A DNA stretch of 64,000 nt from Nitrospira sp. (GTDB lineage Bacteria; Nitrospirota; Nitrospiria; Nitrospirales; Nitrospiraceae), in the NCBI GenBank assembly GCA_022226935.1, contig CP092081.1:3385666-3449665 (forward strand). Reading direction: 5' to 3'. The notes beneath the pieces were generated by a model. The model did not search any database and was not told the DNA's origin. It was given only the letters and a program-made list of their open reading frames with translations. The position numbers were made by a program, and so were the translations under genes. This document shows positions 61,642 through 64,000 of this stretch, piece by piece (position 1 is the stretch's first letter; the number at the start of each line of letters is the position of its first letter).

Positions 61642-64000
61642 ATGCATACAACACTCACAGATCTGCTTCAGTATCGAGCATCAACGACTCCTGCTCAGCA
61701 TGCGTATAGCTACCTGCTCGATGGCGAAGCGGATGAGGTGCGGTGGGACTACGGCGAGTTGGATCGGCGCGCCAGGGCCATTGCCGCTTGGCTGCAATCG
61801 GTCGGGGCAGAAGGGGCTCGTGCGCTGTTGTTATACCCGCCTGGTCTGGACTACATCGCTGCGTTCTTCGGTTGTCTCTATGCCGGCGTCGTGGCGGTGC
61901 CGGCCTATCCCCCTCAACGTCAGCGCGGCTTGCCGCGGGTGCAAGCCATTCTTTCGGATTCGCGTGCCCAGTTCGTCTTATCCACGGCTTCGATCGGCGA
62001 TATGGTCAAGCGCGTAACCATCCAGGCAGGAAACTATGGCGACTTCTCGGCGCTTCAGTGGCTGAACACCGACCGGATCGAGCCAAGCCTTGAACGAAAC
62101 TGGACTCATCCGCAGTTGACTGCCGATACCTTGGCATTTCTTCAATACACGTCAGGATCGACCGGAACTCCCAAAGGGGTCAAGGTGTCTCACGGGAACC
62201 TGCTGCACAACCAGCGAGCGATCCAGGAGTCATTCGGCCATACGTCGGACGATGTCATCGTAGGCTGGCTGCCGCTGTATCACGACATGGGATTGATCGG
62301 GAACGTGTTGCAGCCGCTCTATATCGGCGCTCCCTGCATTTTGATGTCGCCCGTGCATTTTCTTCAGAAGCCTGTTCGCTGGTTGTCCGCCATTACCAAA
62401 TATCGGGCGACGACGAGCGGCGGCCCCAATTTTTCCTACGAACTCTGTGCGCGGCAGGTGACCGATGCGCAGTGCGCCGATGTGGATCTCCGTTCCTGGA
62501 CCGTGGCGTTCAATGGCGCTGAGCCGGTGCGTGCCGCAACCATTGAACGCTTCTCCGAACGGTTTCGTGATTGCGGTTTCCGGCGACAAGCCTTCTATCC
62601 CTGTTACGGATTGGCGGAATCGACGCTCTTGGTCACGGGCGGAATCAAAGGTGCTGACCCGGTGGTCTATTCACCGGCGGCAGCCTCGAGCGTCCAGGCC
62701 GCACACCCGACTTCCCATGTGCGGGACCATCGAATCGTGGGCTGTGGAAGGGCCAGGGGCGGACAATCAATTCGCATCGTCCATCCGGATTCGCGCGTGC
62801 CTTGTGCCGATGGGGAGGAGGGTGAGATTTGGGTCAGTGGCCCATCCGTGGCGCAGGGCTATTGGCAAAGGGAAGAAGAAACCCAGGCGACCTTTCAGGC
62901 GACGTTGAGCGCGAGCGGCGAAGGCCCGTTTTTGAGGACGGGAGATCTGGGGCTTCTGCGGGCCGGCGACGTGTTCGTCACGGGCCGTTTGAAGGATCTC
63001 ATCATCATCCGGGGTCGCAATCATTATCCCCAAGATATCGAGCGGACCGTGGAGGAATGTCATCCGTCCCTGCGAGCCGGAGGCTGCGCGGCCTTTTCCG
63101 TCACCGATGGAGCGGAAGAGCAGTTGGTGGTGGTGCAAGAGGTCGACCCGCGCGCCAGAATGCTCGACGTGTCTGCCATCGCCGATGCCATTCGGCAGGC
63201 GGTGGCCCAGTCCCATGAGTTGGCGGTGTCCGCCATCGTCCTTGTCAAGGCCGGTCATCTTCCAAAGACCTCCAGTGGAAAGGTGCAGCGAGGCCTCTGT
63301 CGAACGCAATTCCTTGCGCGATCGTTGGCAACGGTCGGGGAATCAACCCTTGCGATCTCCGCGGAGAAACCGGCCCTGGCCGACGACAATCTGGCCTGTG
63401 AAGAGCGCGCGAACGATGCATTGGGGGCGACGATCGCCGAGATATGGTCCCAGGTATTGAATCGACCGGCGGTGGGACCTCAAGACGATTTCTTTGCCTT
63501 GGGCGGAGATTCTCTGCGGGGGTTGCAGATGGTCGCTCGTGTCCAAGAGGTTCGAGGCATCGACGTTCCGCTGGAGACGCTGTTCGAGCATCCGACGCTC
63601 GCCGCGTTCACGGCGTTCGTCTCATCGGTTGCTCCTGCCTCGCCTGATTCCTCGCGCGAACCGATCAGGGCGATGGTTCGAGAGGGCACGTTGCCCCTGT
63701 CGTTTTCCCAGGAACGGTTTTGGTTTTTCGAGCAATTGTCATCCGGGAGTTCGATCAACAACATTCCTGTTGCGTTGCGGCTGCGGGGCGCGCTCGACGT
63801 GGAGGCTCTCCGCCGTGCGGTCAACGAGATCGTTCGGCGGCACGAGATCCTCCGAGCATCGTTCGCCTTGATCGACGGCCGCCCGACCCATGTCATCGCT
63901 CCGCAATTGTCGTTCGCATTGGAGATCGAAGCGCCGAGCCCAGGGAACAAGGCACAGCGTGAAGAGGACATTTTCCGCGCGGTGCGGGCGGAAGCCTGCC
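61642..64000 (+). CDS. Lipopeptide synthetase, fatty acyl-AMP ligase/carrier/condensation, 5' part
   Basis: A modular NRPS whose end lies beyond the window; 786 codons are visible without a stop. Domain 1 (about 1-590) is a fatty acyl-AMP ligase: LLQYRASTTPAQHAYSYL, YTSGSTGTPKGVKVSH near 169-184, WLPLYHDMGLIG and GGPNFSYELC are its signature blocks; Lys547 in PKTSSGK is the C-terminal lysine. A carrier protein follows with Ser624 in DDFFALGGDSL as the phosphopantetheine site. A condensation domain starts near residue 685 (LPLSFSQERFWFFEQL and RRHEILRASF). The enzyme should activate a fatty acid as acyl-AMP, load it on the carrier and join it to an amino acid. Product unknown. Confidence 0.93.
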   Translation, partial: MHTTLTDLLQYRASTTPAQHAYSYLLDGEADEVRWDYGELDRRARAIAAWLQSVGAEGARALLLYPPGLDYIAAFFGCLYAGVVAVPAYPPQRQRGLPRVQAILSDSRAQFVLSTASIGDMVKRVTIQAGNYGDFSALQWLNTDRIEPSLERNWTHPQLTADTLAFLQYTSGSTGTPKGVKVSHGNLLHNQRAIQESFGHTSDDVIVGWLPLYHDMGLIGNVLQPLYIGAPCILMSPVHFLQKPVRWLSAITKYRATTSGGPNFSYELCARQVTDAQCADVDLRSWTVAFNGAEPVRAATIERFSERFRDCGFRRQAFYPCYGLAESTLLVTGGIKGADPVVYSPAAASSVQAAHPTSHVRDHRIVGCGRARGGQSIRIVHPDSRVPCADGEEGEIWVSGPSVAQGYWQREEETQATFQATLSASGEGPFLRTGDLGLLRAGDVFVTGRLKDLIIIRGRNHYPQDIERTVEECHPSLRAGGCAAFSVTDGAEEQLVVVQEVDPRARMLDVSAIADAIRQAVAQSHELAVSAIVLVKAGHLPKTSSGKVQRGLCRTQFLARSLATVGESTLAISAEKPALADDNLACEERANDALGATIAEIWSQVLNRPAVGPQDDFFALGGDSLRGLQMVARVQEVRGIDVPLETLFEHPTLAAFTAFVSSVAPASPDSSREPIRAMVREGTLPLSFSQERFWFFEQLSSGSSINNIPVALRLRGALDVEALRRAVNEIVRRHEILRASFALIDGRPTHVIAPQLSFALEIEAPSPGNKAQREEDIFRAVRAEAC

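Noticed and set aside
1-64000. CRISPR arrays, tRNA or rRNA genes, transposases and prophage genes
   Set aside because: No evenly spaced repeats, cloverleaf-like segments, rRNA-conserved stretches or transposase motifs were recognised on either strand by reading.

Overview
The window reads as chromosomal DNA of a Gram-negative (two-membrane) bacterium. The overall gene style suggests Nitrospirota (Nitrospira-like); this is inferred from remembered gene content and not from any search. Evidence for two membranes is the Wzt-type O-antigen export ATPase, an O-antigen-ligase-like protein, a secretin and lipobox-bearing lipoproteins. All confident genes but one lie on the + strand. I found no rRNA, tRNA, CRISPR array, intact insertion sequence or phage gene.

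Region 1 (1 to about 39.2 kb) is a large surface-polysaccharide locus. It opens with the 3' end of wzt. A sugar-building block follows: glucose-1-phosphate cytidylyltransferase, an LhgO-like FAD oxidoreductase, an SDR, a TylC3-type C-methyltransferase, an RmlC-type epimerase, a DUF4910 protein, a putative Fe(II)/2-oxoglutarate oxygenase and another SDR. A CDP-paratose-2-epimerase-like SDR lies further on. Together these point to an unusual, probably branched CDP-linked deoxysugar. The locus also holds at least ten glycosyltransferases, a NodU-type carbamoyltransferase, a UDP-glucuronate decarboxylase, an AsnB-type amidotransferase, a FemAB-like acyltransferase, a DegT aminotransferase, SxtJ and DUF5989 small membrane proteins (the latter only 50 aa), a polysaccharide deacetylase, an ATP-grasp ligase, a low-molecular-weight tyrosine phosphatase, three further methyltransferases and an O-antigen ligase/polymerase. 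Several of these resemble genes that accompany exosortase/EPS loci, but no exosortase is present.

Region 2 (39.2 to 42.3 kb) is a boundary. It contains the only confident minus-strand gene (a secreted beta-sandwich, lyase-like protein), a probable gene remnant, a nucleotide-sugar dehydrogenase of the TviB/WbpO type, and a perfect 13-bp inverted repeat just before the next operon.

Region 3 (42.3 to 57 kb) encodes a type II secretion/type IV pilus hybrid: a lipoprotein secretin with N-terminal TPRs and a C-terminal cohesin-like domain, two pseudopilins, a coiled-coil LysM lipoprotein, GspF, GspE, PilM-, PilN-, PilO- and PilP-like proteins, and an atypical pseudopilin. Then come proA, an unknown 592-aa protein and a GspG-like pseudopilin. 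The PilMNOP-type platform replaces the classical GspL/GspM/GspC set.

Region 4 (57 to 64 kb) holds a receiver-HDOD regulator, a secreted GH39-like glycoside hydrolase, a Yip1-like membrane protein, about 700 bp with no convincing gene, a 15-codon candidate leader ORF with a strong ribosome-binding site, and the start of a lipopeptide synthetase (fatty acyl-AMP ligase, carrier protein, condensation domain) that runs off the end of the window.
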